In this document: positions 16,261 through 24,116 of the stretch, one piece after another
Numbering within the stretch: the first letter of the stretch is position 1
Layout: every line of letters starts with the position of its first letter
NCBI RefSeq assembly: GCF_000445125.1
Contig: NZ_ATHL01000090.1
Span: forward strand, 1-45,841
Direction: 5' to 3'
DNA: 45,841 bases
DNA from: Novosphingobium lindaniclasticum LE124
GTDB lineage: Bacteria; Pseudomonadota; Alphaproteobacteria; Sphingomonadales; Sphingomonadaceae
Notes under the pieces: generated by a model
What the model saw: the letters and a program-made list of their open reading frames with translations, nothing else
The model's database searches: none
What the model was told of the DNA's origin: nothing
Program-made: the position numbers and the translations under genes

Positions 16261-17226
16261 TTATCCCGTGTGCGCGACCGTGTCCGCCGCATAGGCACCG
16301 CGTTCGCCCATGGGCCGCGCCGCACCCGTGGTAGTATCCAGCGCGGTCTGCCGCTCCAGTTCGCAGTTCAGCTCGGCGCCCAGCAGAAGGACGTAGGCCG
16401 AAAGGTAAAGCCAGGTGAGCAGGACCATGGCCGCGCCCAGGGAGCCGTAAGTGGCGTCGTAATTGCCGAAGTTCGCCACATAGAGCCCGAACCCGAAAGT
16501 GATGATCATCCAGGAGGCCGATGCGAAGATCGAGCCGGGCGTGAGCCAACGCCATTTCGCCTGCGCCCGGTCCGGCCCGTACCGGTATACGGTGGCCGCG
16601 AGTGCGGCGCCTATCACCCCCACCAGCAGATAGGAGACCAGCGTAAGCGCGATCTTCACGAAAGGCGGCGCGGCAGCCGCCGAGCTTCCCAGCGCCGAGA
16701 GGGCTGCGATCGCCACCATCGCCAGAATGGCGACGAGCACGCTCCCGGCGGCAATGGCGAATGCCGTCAGGTTGACGCGCAGAAAGCTGCGGCCCTCTTC
16801 CTCGTCATAAGCGATGTTCAACGCGACGATCAGTGCCGAGGCCCCTTTCATCACGCCGTAGAGGGCGATGGCCAGCGCGATCAGCAGGCCCATGCCCTTC
16901 TTGCCGTCGGAGGTGTGAACCACGTTCGATAGCTGCTCGCCGATGAGCCTTGCCGCATCGCGTGGCATCATGCCCGTGAGGGAGGTTATGTTCGAAGCGA
17001 CCGTTTCCGGCGTCGCGATGAGGCCATAGGTAAGCACGATCGCGCCCAGGGTCGGCACCATCGCGAGCACGGCGCAGAAGGCCACGCCCGAAGAGATCAG
17101 CCCGAGATTGTCCTGGCTCGATTCCTTCCAGGCGCGGACGATGACTTCTCTCCACCCCGCAGGCGGGATCGATGTCGGCTTGGCCGCCTGCATGCCGTTG
17201 GATGCTTCGGATAGGGTGTCTGACAA
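16261..17226 (-). CDS. YihY/BrkB family inner-membrane protein
   Basis: A 321-residue protein with about six hydrophobic segments and the YihY/virulence-factor-BrkB pattern: VIVRAWKESSQDNLGLISSG, AFCAVLAMVPTLGAIVLTYG, the central SALIVALNIAYDEEEGRSFL, WRWLTPGSIFASASWMIITFG and VLLTWLYLSAYVLLLGAELN. It was once annotated as ribonuclease BN, a label not supported for this family. The start is TTG at 17226, chosen because a perfect AGGAGG stands nine bases upstream. Its function is unknown; a transport or envelope role is likely. Confidence 0.85.
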   Translation of the reverse strand: MSDTLSEASNGMQAAKPTSIPPAGWREVIVRAWKESSQDNLGLISSGVAFCAVLAMVPTLGAIVLTYGLIATPETVASNITSLTGMMPRDAARLIGEQLSNVVHTSDGKKGMGLLIALAIALYGVMKGASALIVALNIAYDEEEGRSFLRVNLTAFAIAAGSVLVAILAMVAIAALSALGSSAAAAPPFVKIALTLVSYLLVGVIGAALAATVYRYGPDRAQAKWRWLTPGSIFASASWMIITFGFGLYVANFGNYDATYGSLGAAMVLLTWLYLSAYVLLLGAELNCELERQTALDTTTGAARPMGERGAYAADTVAHTG

Positions 17227-17357
17227 TGCGTTTCCTCCTGTTTCGGGAAGCGAACAAGCCAGGACCCGACACGTTGCAGGACAAGTTCGATAAGGCAGCG
17301 GAGACGATTTGATGAGGCCGACGCCGCTCTACCGGATCGCATGTAAAAGGCGTCCGG

Positions 17358-17398
17358 CGGTAACGCGGAAGCCGCCGCGCGGCGACCACCCGTTACCG
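17358..17398 (-). terminator. Candidate hairpin terminator after the 95-residue protein gene
   Basis: Perfect eight-base arms CGGTAACG (17358-17365) and CGTTACCG (17391-17398) enclose a GC-rich inner region with its own GCCGC/GCGGC pairing. On the minus strand the hairpin begins 19 bases after the stop at 17417, and TTTTA follows nine bases after the stem. The T-run is short and displaced, so function is uncertain. Confidence 0.35.
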
Positions 17399-17416
17399 AA
17401 CCAATAGCGGCGTCGC

Positions 17417-17704
17417 TCAGGCGCCGCTTGCCGTCTCGAATGCGCGCCGGATCGCTTGCTCGCGTCCGGCATCGTTGACATCCACGGACACCGTGATGCC
17501 GCCCGCCAGAGCGGCATCTTCGCGCCCTGACTCGAGCACGGCAGGCGCATCGCCGCCGCTGGCCGCTTCTCCCGAACTGTTCTGCGCGCCTTGCGCGGTC
17601 ACGAAGATGTCCGTCCGCTCCACGCCCAGTTCCTGAACGAGGTGCTCGACGGCGAGTTCGGCCTGCTCGCGGGTGGCGAAGGTCTTTTCCAAGGTGCTGC
17701 TCAT
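17417..17704 (-). CDS. small uncharacterised protein (95 aa)
   Basis: An unrecognised cytosolic protein of 95 residues. The start MSSTLEKTFATREQAELAVE is chosen because GGAGGAAG lies upstream of the ATG at 17704. The first half (helix, then VEHLVQELGVERTDIFVTAQG) and the end (GGITVSVDVNDAGREQAIRRA) suggest a compact beta-alpha-beta fold like small general-stress domains that track permuted alpha/beta units, with a low-complexity Gly/Ser/Ala linker between. It lies 16 bases after the 84-residue gene, so the two are probably co-transcribed. The function is not known. Confidence 0.65.
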   Translation of the reverse strand: MSSTLEKTFATREQAELAVEHLVQELGVERTDIFVTAQGAQNSSGEAASGGDAPAVLESGREDAALAGGITVSVDVNDAGREQAIRRAFETASGA

Positions 17705-17720
17705 GCCGGTCTTCCTCCGT

Positions 17721-17975
17721 TCACGAGGTGTAGCCGGCCGGAACGGCAGTCGGCTTGAAGGTGACGGGACGCAGGCCCTCCAGGTCTTCCTTGGGCACAT
17801 GCCCGTGCGGATCGGGTCGGAAGTGCGGGTCGGCGCGTAGATTGCGATCCCGCACCGGGTCGCGATCGAGATCGCGCGGCGTGTAGCCGACGTGGTCGGT
17901 CTTGGCGGCGCTGCGGGCCAGCAGCTTGCGGCCCGCGTAAGCGGCCAGCCCCAGCAGGGCGAGTTTACGGATCAT
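17721..17975 (-). CDS. small uncharacterised protein (84 aa)
   Basis: An unrecognised protein of 84 residues. It opens with a short hydrophobic, positively flanked helix (MIRKLALLGLAAYAGRKLLA) that could be a membrane anchor, followed by a polar, Asp/Arg/Pro-rich tail with repeats of the type DRDPVRDR and DPHFRPDPHGH. Such tails are usually disordered. It is the first gene of an apparent two-gene unit with the 95-residue protein. Nothing further can be said about its role. Confidence 0.6.
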   Translation of the reverse strand: MIRKLALLGLAAYAGRKLLARSAAKTDHVGYTPRDLDRDPVRDRNLRADPHFRPDPHGHVPKEDLEGLRPVTFKPTAVPAGYTS

Positions 17976-18053
17976 GCGTGACGTTCCTTTCCCAATTGAC
18001 GTTGCTCTGAAGCAAGCCAATCGGAGCCCGGTCGGTTCCAGCGGAAATCGCGT

Positions 18054-18947
18054 CTACACGCCAGCGCGCCGCGGTTTTTCCATCTCCAGGCGATTACGGC
18101 CTTTCGCCTTGGCGCAGAAAAGGGCGAGTTCAGCCCGTTCGATGGTGCTGTCCATGCTCTCCGAAATGGAGGCGACACTGCCGCTGGCGGTGATCGCCAG
18201 GCGGCTGTCGCCCACCTTCTGGCGCAATTCCGCCATCGTCGTGACTACACGCGCGCAGATCGCCTGGGCCTGCTGCGGCGTGGTGCGCGGCAGGAGCACG
18301 GCAAAGCGTTCGGAACCGATGCGCGAGATGATGTCGTCGGACCGGAGCATCTCGCGAAGCAGGTCCGCGAAAACCCGCAGCACGTCGTCCCCGGCGGTTT
18401 GCCCGTACTTCATATTGATCGTACGGAAGAAATCGATGCTGAACATCGCCAGGCAGCCCTCCATGCCTTGCGCGATCATGTGTTCGAGCATGGAGATGAA
18501 AGCGGCGCGATTGGTCAGTTGGGTCAGCGGATCGGTATAGGTCGCCGCGAAAAGCTGCTCGCGCAGACTGCGCCGCTCGTCGATCGAACGCATGACCGCC
18601 AGAGCGCCATAGACGGCGCTGTCTTCCATCAACGGACGGATGCGGATCTCGAACCAGGTCTCGCGGGCATCGGCCGTGACGGCGGGGAACTCCGTCCACC
18701 GGGTGCCCTGCCGGCCTTCCAACGCGCTCGACAAAGCACGGGTGACGGCCTCTCGGCCCTGCTCCGCCACCAGATCGAGCAAGTGCGGGCCAACGTCCCC
18801 ATGCGGCTCCACGCCCAGCTTGCGGATACCAGGCGAGGCATGGACGATCATCCCGTCACGGTCGGTCTTGATGATGACGTCGGAAGAAGTCTCCGCCAGC
18901 AGTCCGTACAGCGCGGAACTCTCCTGAACGGTGAAATTCATGCCCAT
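18054..18947 (-). CDS. PAS-GGDEF protein with degenerate active site
   Basis: A 297-residue cytosolic protein. Residues 8-125 are a PAS sensor (SDVIIKTDRDGMIVHASPGI). Residues 130-290 are a GGDEF domain (DPLTQLTNRAAF; later RIGSERFAVLLPRTTP). The active-site loop reads GSERF instead of GGDEF, so the catalytic Glu is replaced by Arg and diguanylate cyclase activity is unlikely. The inhibitory-site motif RSDD, exactly five residues before the loop, fits RxxD and is intact. It may therefore be a cyclic-di-GMP receptor. Neighbouring PilZ and EAL genes fit a shared signalling role. The gene itself looks intact. Confidence 0.85.
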   Translation of the reverse strand: MGMNFTVQESSALYGLLAETSSDVIIKTDRDGMIVHASPGIRKLGVEPHGDVGPHLLDLVAEQGREAVTRALSSALEGRQGTRWTEFPAVTADARETWFEIRIRPLMEDSAVYGALAVMRSIDERRSLREQLFAATYTDPLTQLTNRAAFISMLEHMIAQGMEGCLAMFSIDFFRTINMKYGQTAGDDVLRVFADLLREMLRSDDIISRIGSERFAVLLPRTTPQQAQAICARVVTTMAELRQKVGDSRLAITASGSVASISESMDSTIERAELALFCAKAKGRNRLEMEKPRRAGV

Positions 18948-19113
18948 CTTGATATTGCCCCGGATCGGAGACCGCAGGTCTCCACGAAAATTGGCTACAG
19001 AAACACGCTCCCCTCCTCGCGCATCGTTAGCAAACGCCCGGTCAACAAGAAGACGAAACGCAAGCAGAACAACACCCGATTTCCGGGAACCGCAAAAATA
19101 ACCCTCCTCGACG

Positions 19114-19138
19114 TTCGTTAGCCCTGTTACCTAACGAA
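19114..19138. other. Eight-base inverted repeat in an AT-rich intergenic stretch
   Basis: TTCGTTAG (19114-19121) and CTAACGAA (19131-19138) are perfect inverted arms around nine bases, in the 290-base gap between the PilZ-XRE stop and the GGDEF gene start. No adequate T-run follows on either strand, so it could be an operator or an RNA hairpin in the GGDEF leader. The rest of the gap is unusually AT-rich and holds no gene I can see. Confidence 0.4.
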
Positions 19139-19237
19139 AACGATTACAAGTTATTGTTATTCATGTATTTACCATTTTCACGATGAGTCGTGAAGAGAAA
19201 TCGCCCGGCGCCTGGCCCAGCGCTGGTTGTTCACGCT

Positions 19238-19942
19238 CTAAAGTTCGATCATGATCCTGATCTTGTCGGGACTTGTCTCCACGGCCGCGGCAATCTGGTC
19301 GCGGCAGCGCGCGATGAGTTCCGGCAACCCGGCCACCGTCCGGCCCGGACGAAGTTCGGCTGCCGTGACGCCCAGTTCCGCCGCGATCGCCGCCAATCGC
19401 TCTTCTATCGGCCGGGCCCGGCCCTGCTCCCAGGCCCAAACGGTCGGCTTGCTCACGCCGAGGCGAGCAGCGAGTTCACCCTGGGTGAGGCCGCGCAGCT
19501 TGCGCAGGCGATGAACCCGCTCGCCAAAACTTTCCCCGCCGATCGCAGCGGGCGCGGTGACGGCGGGCGGCGGCGCGATATCCGCGTCCTGCGAAGCGCT
19601 GCGCAGCTGCGCGGCGCTGAGCACGGCGGGATGCAGCGGCGTATCGAACGCGCAGCCAAACAGGCGCCCACTGGCCCACACGACGCGCGCGCGGGTCAGG
19701 CCCGCCTCGGGAAGCGCGATATCCAGCACTTCGCCGATTTCCATGTCGACGCGCGTCTCCAGCAAGAGACCCGTCTCGGAAAAATTGTGAATCGTCACCG
19801 GAGTCTCGACGCCCGAAGGCAACGCCCCCTGCGTCTCGATCATCAGCCGCCTGCGCACGGCGCGCGGACTGTCCGCCTGCTGGCCGGCATTGCCTGACGC
19901 TTTATCCGTAATCGTGTCTTCAAAATGTGCCGCTATCGGCAT
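19238..19942 (-). CDS. PilZ domain - XRE helix-turn-helix fusion regulator
   Basis: A 234-residue protein joining two domains. Residues 25-115 are PilZ, with the RAVRRR basic motif and the NFSETG box that matches [DN]xSxxG, so cyclic-di-GMP binding is plausible. Residues 150-205 are an XRE-type HTH (LRKLRGLTQGELAARLGVSK, then PTVWAWEQGRARP). A further 30 residues end in IRIMIEL. I took the ATG at 19942, which has a GGAG site. The fusion suggests a transcription factor that reads cyclic-di-GMP directly. The adjacent genes encode a degenerate GGDEF protein and a GGDEF-EAL enzyme. Confidence 0.85.
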   Translation of the reverse strand: MPIAAHFEDTITDKASGNAGQQADSPRAVRRRLMIETQGALPSGVETPVTIHNFSETGLLLETRVDMEIGEVLDIALPEAGLTRARVVWASGRLFGCAFDTPLHPAVLSAAQLRSASQDADIAPPPAVTAPAAIGGESFGERVHRLRKLRGLTQGELAARLGVSKPTVWAWEQGRARPIEERLAAIAAELGVTAAELRPGRTVAGLPELIARCRDQIAAAVETSPDKIRIMIEL

Positions 19943-20148
19943 GGCGCAATCTCCAGGAGAATCGCACCCTGTCCCCACAGGGATTAAGATTGAGTTAGCA
20001 TTTCGACTAATTCCGGCTTTTGCACTATTCGCAAAAACCCGCAGATCGATGGTAACATTTCACGCAATGGAAAACACAATAAAGTCTCCGTTAATCACTT
20101 TCTAACCCGTCCATCCGTATCGCCCTTAGGTGAAAAACCGGGGTTGCA

Positions 20149-22959
20149 GTGTTCGACATCTATCTTTGCATCCGCGATGGGCACGATCTGAAATTCGTAC
20201 TGCTCGCCGCGCTGATCTGTCTGCTGTCCTCGCTGACGGCATTGGCACTGCTGCGCCAGGCGGCCGACAGCACCGGGTCCGCGCGGCGGCGCTGGTGGTG
20301 CATGGCAGGCGCAAGTGCCGGTTTCGGCATCTGGGCCACGCATTTCGTGGCCATGCTGGGCTTTGCGCCCGGTATCGTCATCGGCTTCGAGTCCGGCCTG
20401 ACACTGACCTCGCTGATCATACCGGTCGTCGCGCTCTCCCTGTCGTTCGGCCTCCTGACGGAAAGCAAGGGGCGCTTCGTCCTGATCGGGGCATCGGCGC
20501 TGGCCGCCTTGGGCATCGCCGCGATGCACTACACCGGGATGATGGCGATGGAAGTGCCGGGCGTCCTGCGCTGGAAGACCGGCTTCCTGGCGGCTTCGGT
20601 GATCATCGCCTTTCTGCCCCTCTACCCCGCCTTCACGCTGGCACTTGAAGACCGGCGGTTGCGCGGCCTTCTTGCCGCGACGGCCCTGCTGTCCGCCTCG
20701 GTCGTCGGGCTGCACTTTACCGGCATGACCGGCATGACGATCATTCCCACCCGCCTGCATGCGATCGAGCAGCTCATTTCGCCGCGCGAGATGGCAGGCG
20801 CCGTGGCCGGAGTGAGCTTCCTGCTCGTCGCGCTTTCCGCGATTTCGCTGGTCGTCAGCCGGCGGACCGCTGCCGCCGTCGCCCTGAGCGAGCGCAACTT
20901 CTCCTTTCTCGTGCGCGGTATCTCGGACTGCGCGATCTACATGCTCGATCTCGAAGGCCGCGTCAGGAACTGGAACGCGGGCGCGCAGCGCCTCAAGGGC
21001 TACGCCGAGGACGAGGTGATCGGTCTTCATGTCTCCTCCTTCTACACGCCGGAGGATCGCGAAGCCGCGCTCGACCGGGTCGCCTTGGAGGCCGCCCGGT
21101 CCCAGGGCCGCTACCACGGCGAGGGTTGGCGCGTCCGCAAGGACGGCTCGCGGTTCTGGGCTCATGTGACGATGGAGCCGATGCTGGACGACCTGGGCCA
21201 ACCGATCGCCTTCGCTAAGATCACCCGCGACATGACCCGCTTCAAGGAAGCGCTGGACCGCACCGCCGAGGCCAATCGCCAGCGCGACGCGGCGCTGGGT
21301 CACATGCACCAGGGGCTCTGCCTGTTCGGCGCCGACGAGAAGCTGGTGCTCTCCAATATCCGGTACCTGGAAATGTACGGCTTGGCGCCCGACGCCCTGC
21401 GGCCTGGCATGTCCCTTTCCGAAGTGATCCGCCTCAGCAGCCTTACGCGTTTTGCACCGCATCTGATCGCCGACCGGGTTCGCGTGGCGGAGCGCGCCAT
21501 CCGCGACAATCTCGCCACGGATGCCCACTCCCCGATCCTGGCCGAATATCCCGACGGCAAAGTCGTCTCCATCGCCACCAGGCCGATGCCCGGCGGCGGC
21601 TGGGTCTCGACGTTCGACGATGTGACGCGGCAGCGCGAGTCCGAAGCGCAGATCGCGCATATGGCGATGCACGACGGTCTCACCGGCCTGCCCAACCGCA
21701 CGCGGTTCAACTTGTGGATCGACGAGATGCTGGAACAGGCCAGCCGCCACGGCAAGCGGCTCGGCGTGGCGGCGATCGACCTCGATCGGTTCAAGGAGAT
21801 CAACGACACTTACGGCCACTCCTGGGGCGATGTGGTCCTGGCGGAACTCGCCCGCCGCCTCGGTTCGGCGCTGGGCGAGGAAGAGATCGCCGCCCGGCTC
21901 GGCGGCGACGAGTTCGGACTGGCCAAGCTGTTCGACAGCGACGAGCAGCTCGCTGAATTCCTTCGCCGGATCGAGCCTTGCTTCACCCAGCCGGTCGCGC
22001 ATCAGGGCCAGGAGCTCAGCTTCGGCGCCAGCCTGGGTATCGCAGCATACCCGCACGACGGCATCGACCGCGAAGCGCTGCTCAACAATGCCGACCTCGC
22101 GATGTACCGCGCCAAGGCCCAGATCGGCGAGCGCATCTGCTATTACGAGCCGGGCATGGACGAAATCGCGCGGGCGCGCCGCCAGCTCGCCAATGACTTG
22201 CGCCTCGCCGTCGAGCGTGACGAACTGGTGCTGCTGTACCAGCCGCAATGCCAGCTGCGCAGCGGCCAGCTTTCCGGCTACGAGGCGCTGGTGCGCTGGC
22301 ACCACCCCCTTCACGGGCTTGTTTCCCCTGCCGAGTTCATTCCGATCGCCGAGGAATCCGGGGCGATCCTCCAGATCGGGGAATGGGTCCTGGCCCAGGC
22401 CTGCCGCGAAGCCGCCACCTGGCATTCGCACCATCGCGTCGCGGTCAACGTCTCGCCGGTACAGCTCGTCCAGCAGGATCTGGCGCCGATGGTCGGCCGC
22501 GTGCTGACGGAGACGGGGCTTTCGGCCTCCCGCCTCGAACTGGAAATCACCGAAAGCGCGATCATCACCGACAAGGTGCGCGCACTCAACAACTTGCGCC
22601 AGCTGAAGGAACTCGGCGTCGCCATCGCCATGGACGATTTCGGCACCGGCTATTCCTCGCTGGACACCCTGCATTCCTTCCCGTTCGACAAGATCAAGAT
22701 CGACAAGTCCTTCCTGCTGGAATCGGACCAGAACGAGCAGGCTCGCGCCATCATCCGCGCGGTCCTCGCCCTGGGCTCTTCGCTGCGCATTCCGGTCCTG
22801 GCCGAAGGCGTCGAGACCGCCAGCCAGTTCGAATTGCTCATCAGCGAAGGCTGCGAGGAAGCGCAGGGCTACTTCCTGGGCCGCCCCGATCGGGCACCCA
22901 GCCTCAAGTCTGAATCCCCGGACACGGTGCCGGAAACCAGGGCCGAGGCGTTCGCCTGA
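20149..22959 (+). CDS. MHYT-PAS-GGDEF-EAL cyclic-di-GMP signalling protein
   Basis: A 936-residue membrane sensor-enzyme. Residues 15-240 form a seven-helix MHYT module with the three motifs ATHFVAML (63-70), AMHYTGMM (125-132) and LHFTGMTG (188-195), proposed to bind metal and sense gases. PAS follows at about 250-365 and a second PAS-like segment at 375-505. GGDEF (about 510-670) has an intact GGDEF near 585 but no RxxD I-site. EAL (about 685-925) keeps YEALVRW, ITESAI, DDFGTGYSSL and KIDKSF, so phosphodiesterase activity is expected. The start is GTG at 20149 with a weak ribosome site. It is monocistronic and follows an AT-rich 206-base gap. Confidence 0.9.
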   Translation: MFDIYLCIRDGHDLKFVLLAALICLLSSLTALALLRQAADSTGSARRRWWCMAGASAGFGIWATHFVAMLGFAPGIVIGFESGLTLTSLIIPVVALSLSFGLLTESKGRFVLIGASALAALGIAAMHYTGMMAMEVPGVLRWKTGFLAASVIIAFLPLYPAFTLALEDRRLRGLLAATALLSASVVGLHFTGMTGMTIIPTRLHAIEQLISPREMAGAVAGVSFLLVALSAISLVVSRRTAAAVALSERNFSFLVRGISDCAIYMLDLEGRVRNWNAGAQRLKGYAEDEVIGLHVSSFYTPEDREAALDRVALEAARSQGRYHGEGWRVRKDGSRFWAHVTMEPMLDDLGQPIAFAKITRDMTRFKEALDRTAEANRQRDAALGHMHQGLCLFGADEKLVLSNIRYLEMYGLAPDALRPGMSLSEVIRLSSLTRFAPHLIADRVRVAERAIRDNLATDAHSPILAEYPDGKVVSIATRPMPGGGWVSTFDDVTRQRESEAQIAHMAMHDGLTGLPNRTRFNLWIDEMLEQASRHGKRLGVAAIDLDRFKEINDTYGHSWGDVVLAELARRLGSALGEEEIAARLGGDEFGLAKLFDSDEQLAEFLRRIEPCFTQPVAHQGQELSFGASLGIAAYPHDGIDREALLNNADLAMYRAKAQIGERICYYEPGMDEIARARRQLANDLRLAVERDELVLLYQPQCQLRSGQLSGYEALVRWHHPLHGLVSPAEFIPIAEESGAILQIGEWVLAQACREAATWHSHHRVAVNVSPVQLVQQDLAPMVGRVLTETGLSASRLELEITESAIITDKVRALNNLRQLKELGVAIAMDDFGTGYSSLDTLHSFPFDKIKIDKSFLLESDQNEQARAIIRAVLALGSSLRIPVLAEGVETASQFELLISEGCEEAQGYFLGRPDRAPSLKSESPDTVPETRAEAFA

Positions 22960-23050
22960 CCGTTCCCGCGAACGCCGCTAAAGCCTCCCTTGCCCCGCGC
23001 AAAGCCATTATCGCTGGCAATCGAAGGCGCGGAGGATCATCTGCGCCACC

Positions 23051-23821
23051 ATGCAAGCGAATCCCGCCTCTATCGGCCGAGTCCATCTGGTCGGCGCCGG
23101 TCCCGGAGACCCCGATCTCCTGACGCTGCGCGCCGCCCGGCTGCTGATGAATGCCGCGCTCATCGTGCACGACGGACTGGTCGATCCGGCGATCCTGGCC
23201 ATGGCGAAGCCCTCGGCTCGCCTGATCTCCGTGGCCAAGAGCCGCGCGCGACACACGATGAGGCAGGAAGAGATCAACGCCCTGCTCGTGCGGGAAGCTC
23301 TGGCGGGACATGATGTCGTTCGCCTCAAGGGCGGGGACCCCTTCGTGTTCGGACGCGGCGGCGAGGAGGCGGAAGCCTGCCATGCCGCCGGTGTGCCGGT
23401 GGACGTGGTGCCCGGCATCTCCTCCGCGCTGGGCGCCTCGGCCGCCGCGCAGATCCCGCTCACCCACCGCGATCATGCCTCGATCGTCACGTTCGTGGCA
23501 GGCCAGTGCAAGGGACTGACCGACCAGGATTGGTCTGGCCTAGCCGGCAAGGGCCGCACTCTGGTCATCTTCATGGGCATCGCTACGGCCGGTCAAATCG
23601 CCGAGAAGCTCATGGCGGACGGCCTTGCTCCCGATGTGCCGGTGGCCGTGATCGAGAACGCCACCCGTTCGGCCATGCGCGTTCTGCGCGGGCCACTCGC
23701 CGGACTGGCCGACCTTATCGCGGATGCGAAAGTGCAAAGTCCCGCACTCATCGTCATCGGGCACGTCACCGCAGAACCCGACAACACCATTCGCGCCCTG
23801 GCGCTGGAGGCAACGAAGTGA
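23051..23821 (+). CDS. cobA: uroporphyrinogen-III C-methyltransferase (SUMT)
   Basis: A 256-residue enzyme that transfers two methyl groups from S-adenosylmethionine to uroporphyrinogen III, giving precorrin-2, the precursor of siroheme. Signatures are VGAGPGDPDLLTLRAARLL at residue 13, VRLKGGDPFVFGRGGEE near 90, and the PGISSALGA and IPLTHRD segments. It is the single-domain form, with no dehydrogenase/ferrochelatase part as in CysG. It is first in the sulfite-reduction operon and overlaps the next gene by GTGA. The context shows its job: to provide siroheme for the sulfite reductase two genes downstream. Confidence 0.93.
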   Translation: MQANPASIGRVHLVGAGPGDPDLLTLRAARLLMNAALIVHDGLVDPAILAMAKPSARLISVAKSRARHTMRQEEINALLVREALAGHDVVRLKGGDPFVFGRGGEEAEACHAAGVPVDVVPGISSALGASAAAQIPLTHRDHASIVTFVAGQCKGLTDQDWSGLAGKGRTLVIFMGIATAGQIAEKLMADGLAPDVPVAVIENATRSAMRVLRGPLAGLADLIADAKVQSPALIVIGHVTAEPDNTIRALALEATK

Positions 23822-24114
23822 AGATCCTGACGGGCAACGACCTGAAGACCGGAGCGGTCATCTGGTGGACCGGCGTGGGCTGGTCGCTCGACGTCAACGA
23901 ATCCGCCGACGTGGGCGAACATGGCGCCGCCCTGGTGGCGCGCGAGGAAGGCGCCCAGCACGTCGTCGCCGCCTATGTCGTCGATGGCGGGAAGACCGCA
24001 GAAGGCATCCGGCCCGCCCACATCAAGGAACGCATCCGCGCCCTCGGGCCGACCGTCCGCCTCGACCTGACGCCGAAGGCCTCCGACCCCGCAGCCGCAG
24101 ACTGGGTGATCTGA
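23818..24114 (+). CDS. DUF2849 protein of the sulfite reductase operon
   Basis: A 98-residue protein with the DUF2849 pattern: KILTGNDLKTGAVIWWTG, then GAALVAREEGAQHVVAAYVV and the RPAHIKERIRALGPTVR segment. It starts with GTG overlapping the cobA stop and ends two bases before cysI. The family is found almost only in this setting in alphaproteobacteria, so an accessory role in sulfite reduction (assembly, electron transfer or siroheme loading) is likely. No biochemical function is known to me. Confidence 0.85.
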   Translation: MKILTGNDLKTGAVIWWTGVGWSLDVNESADVGEHGAALVAREEGAQHVVAAYVVDGGKTAEGIRPAHIKERIRALGPTVRLDLTPKASDPAAADWVI

Positions 24115-24116
24115 GC

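Noticed and set aside
18054..18947. PAS-GGDEF gene as a pseudogene because of the broken GGDEF motif
   Set aside because: The reading frame is complete, the fold-defining segments and I-site are kept, and only active-site residues differ, which points to a receptor role and not decay.
20095..22674. 859-codon minus-strand open frame opposite the MHYT-GGDEF-EAL gene
   Set aside because: It is the antisense shadow of a gene with clear domains. Its translation is His/Arg/Gln-rich with no recognisable domain, as GC-rich codon bias produces.
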